From assembly GCF_023284025.1 (NCBI RefSeq), contig NZ_JAKIKR010000009.1, positions 1 to 64,000 of the forward strand: a stretch of DNA of 64,000 nt, given 5' to 3'. The translations under genes were made by a program, and so were the position numbers. Under the pieces are notes generated by a model, which had not been told where the DNA came from, did no database searches, and saw only the letters and a list, made by a program, of their open reading frames with translations. Positions 63,123 through 64,000 of the stretch are shown here, in pieces. The stretch's first letter is position 1, and each line of letters opens with the position of its first letter. Origin of the DNA: Shewanella abyssi (GTDB lineage Bacteria; Pseudomonadota; Gammaproteobacteria; Enterobacterales; Shewanellaceae).

Positions 63123-64000
63123 TTGAGTATTCCAGTTCGCGAATTTGACGTTGTTGTTATCGGCGCTGGCGGCGCGGGTATGCGCGCGGCATTACAGATT
63201 TCAAAAGAAGGTAAGAGCTGTGCGCTGTTATCTAAAGTTTTTCCTACACGTTCTCACACTGTATCCGCTCAGGGCGGTATTACCGTAGCACTGGGTAATG
63301 CCCACGAAGATCACTGGGAACAGCACATGTACGATACCGTGAAAGGTTCCGATTTTATCGGTGACCAAGAAGCGATTGAGTTTATGTGTAAGACAGGTCC
63401 AGAAGCCGTTATCGAATTAGAGCAGATGGGTTTACCATTCTCTCGTTTTGAAAACGGGACTATTTACCAACGTCCGTTCGGCGGCCAATCAAAGAACTTT
63501 GGTGGCGAACAGGCGGCTCGTACTGCTGCAGCAGCTGACCGTACCGGTCACGCTCTACTTCACTGTCTTTATCAACAAAATGTTAAACACAAAACTCAAG
63601 TCTTTTCTGAGTGGTACGCGCTCGATTTAGTTAAAAACGAAGACGGTGTCATTGTTGGTTGTACTGCAATCGAAATTGAAACTGGTGAAATCGTTTATTT
63701 TAAAGCTAAGGCAACAATTCTAGCGACTGGTGGAGCAGGGCGTATATACGCATCGACTACCAATGCGCATATTAACACTGGTGACGGCGTCGGTATGGCA
63801 ATACGCGCTGGCGTTCAGATGCAAGACATGGAAATGTGGCAGTTCCACCCAACGGGTATCGCGGGCGCTGGTGTGCTTGTGACAGAAGGTTGTCGTGGTG
63901 AAGGTGGATATCTACTCAACAAAGACGGTGAACGTTTCATGGAACGTTATGCGCCTAACGCGAAAGATTTAGCATCTCGTGACGTGGTAGCACGTTCGAT
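63123..64000 (+). CDS. sdhA: Succinate dehydrogenase flavoprotein subunit, 3' part outside window
   Basis: The frame opens at TTG 63123 immediately after sdhD and stays open to the window end (292 codons plus two bases). It encodes the FAD-binding motif [14 protein letters not shown], the flavin-attachment His region [16 protein letters not shown], and [12 protein letters not shown]. These align closely to E. coli SdhA. It catalyses succinate oxidation to fumarate with reduction of FAD, feeding quinone through SdhB-CD. Confidence 0.95.
   Translation, partial: MSIPVREFDVVVIGAGGAGMRAALQISKEGKSCALLSKVFPTRSHTVSAQGGITVALGNAHEDHWEQHMYDTVKGSDFIGDQEAIEFMCKTGPEAVIELEQMGLPFSRFENGTIYQRPFGGQSKNFGGEQAARTAAAADRTGHALLHCLYQQNVKHKTQVFSEWYALDLVKNEDGVIVGCTAIEIETGEIVYFKAKATILATGGAGRIYASTTNAHINTGDGVGMAIRAGVQMQDMEMWQFHPTGIAGAGVLVTEGCRGEGGYLLNKDGERFMERYAPNAKDLASRDVVARS

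Overview
The window looks like a chromosomal segment of a marine gammaproteobacterium, most probably Shewanella. This is inferred from gene content and order: YejM/YejL/YejK around a tRNA-Pro, DUF2062-comEC-msbA-lpxK-ycaR, gltA divergent from sdhCDA, a PhoPQ pair, a CXXCH-rich miniature cytochrome, HD-GYP and GGDEF proteins, and moderate GC. The species cannot be fixed from the sequence alone. No rRNA, CRISPR array, prophage or replication origin was seen. One tRNA is present.

Layout. 1-152: right end of an IS66-family element and a strong terminator. 0.3-7.2 kb: DUF2057 protein, small membrane protein, CorA, DUF3135 protein, HD-GYP phosphodiesterase, 2OG-Fe(II) oxygenase and PhoPQ. 7.3-10.6 kb: a phosphonate/selenate-type ABC transporter with a fused double permease, preceded by a triple 12-bp repeat. 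10.6-15.3 kb: a histidine kinase and sigma-54 response regulator divergent from a secreted acidic coiled-coil protein. That protein has a well-formed sigma-54 promoter with an upstream dyad, so the locus has the architecture of ZraP-ZraSR. 15.3-22.2 kb: LysE exporter, NadE, alpha/beta hydrolase, diguanylate cyclase, a 56-residue (mature) triheme cytochrome and tRNA-Pro(GGG). 22.3-34 kb: envelope and core genes (YejM, YejL, YejK, a double pterin-synthase-like protein, M23 peptidase, DUF2062, ComEC, MsbA, LpxK, YcaR). 34-43 kb: a secreted M11-type metalloprotease, a secreted repeat protein, a DsbA-like lipoprotein and a VpsR-like regulator. 43-54 kb: a decayed partial copy of a metallo-beta-lactamase-fold gene, an unknown secreted protein, the intact MBL gene, and an MFP plus two-RND efflux operon with a sigma-54-type promoter. 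54-59.5 kb: a ToxR/CadC-type regulator with a TPR-like C-terminal region, a SUMF1-like secreted protein fused to FN3 and CBM6 domains, and a complete IS30 element abutting a perfect 31-bp tandem duplication. 59.7-64 kb: RluA-family pseudouridine synthase, gltA, then sdhC, sdhD and the start of sdhA (cut by the window end).

How genes work together. Several sets act on the envelope: PhoPQ, YejM, MsbA/LpxK, the ZraPSR-like circuit and the RND operon. c-di-GMP turnover is represented by one HD-GYP protein and one GGDEF protein. The 34-43 kb cluster reads as an exported-protein module with a possible biofilm-type regulator. The most interesting candidates are the sigma-54 kinase/regulator/periplasmic-protein circuit, the triheme mini-cytochrome, the sigma-54-type promoter of the efflux operon, and the SUMF1-like-FN3-CBM6 protein. 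All functional statements rest on reading motifs by eye; no database search was run.
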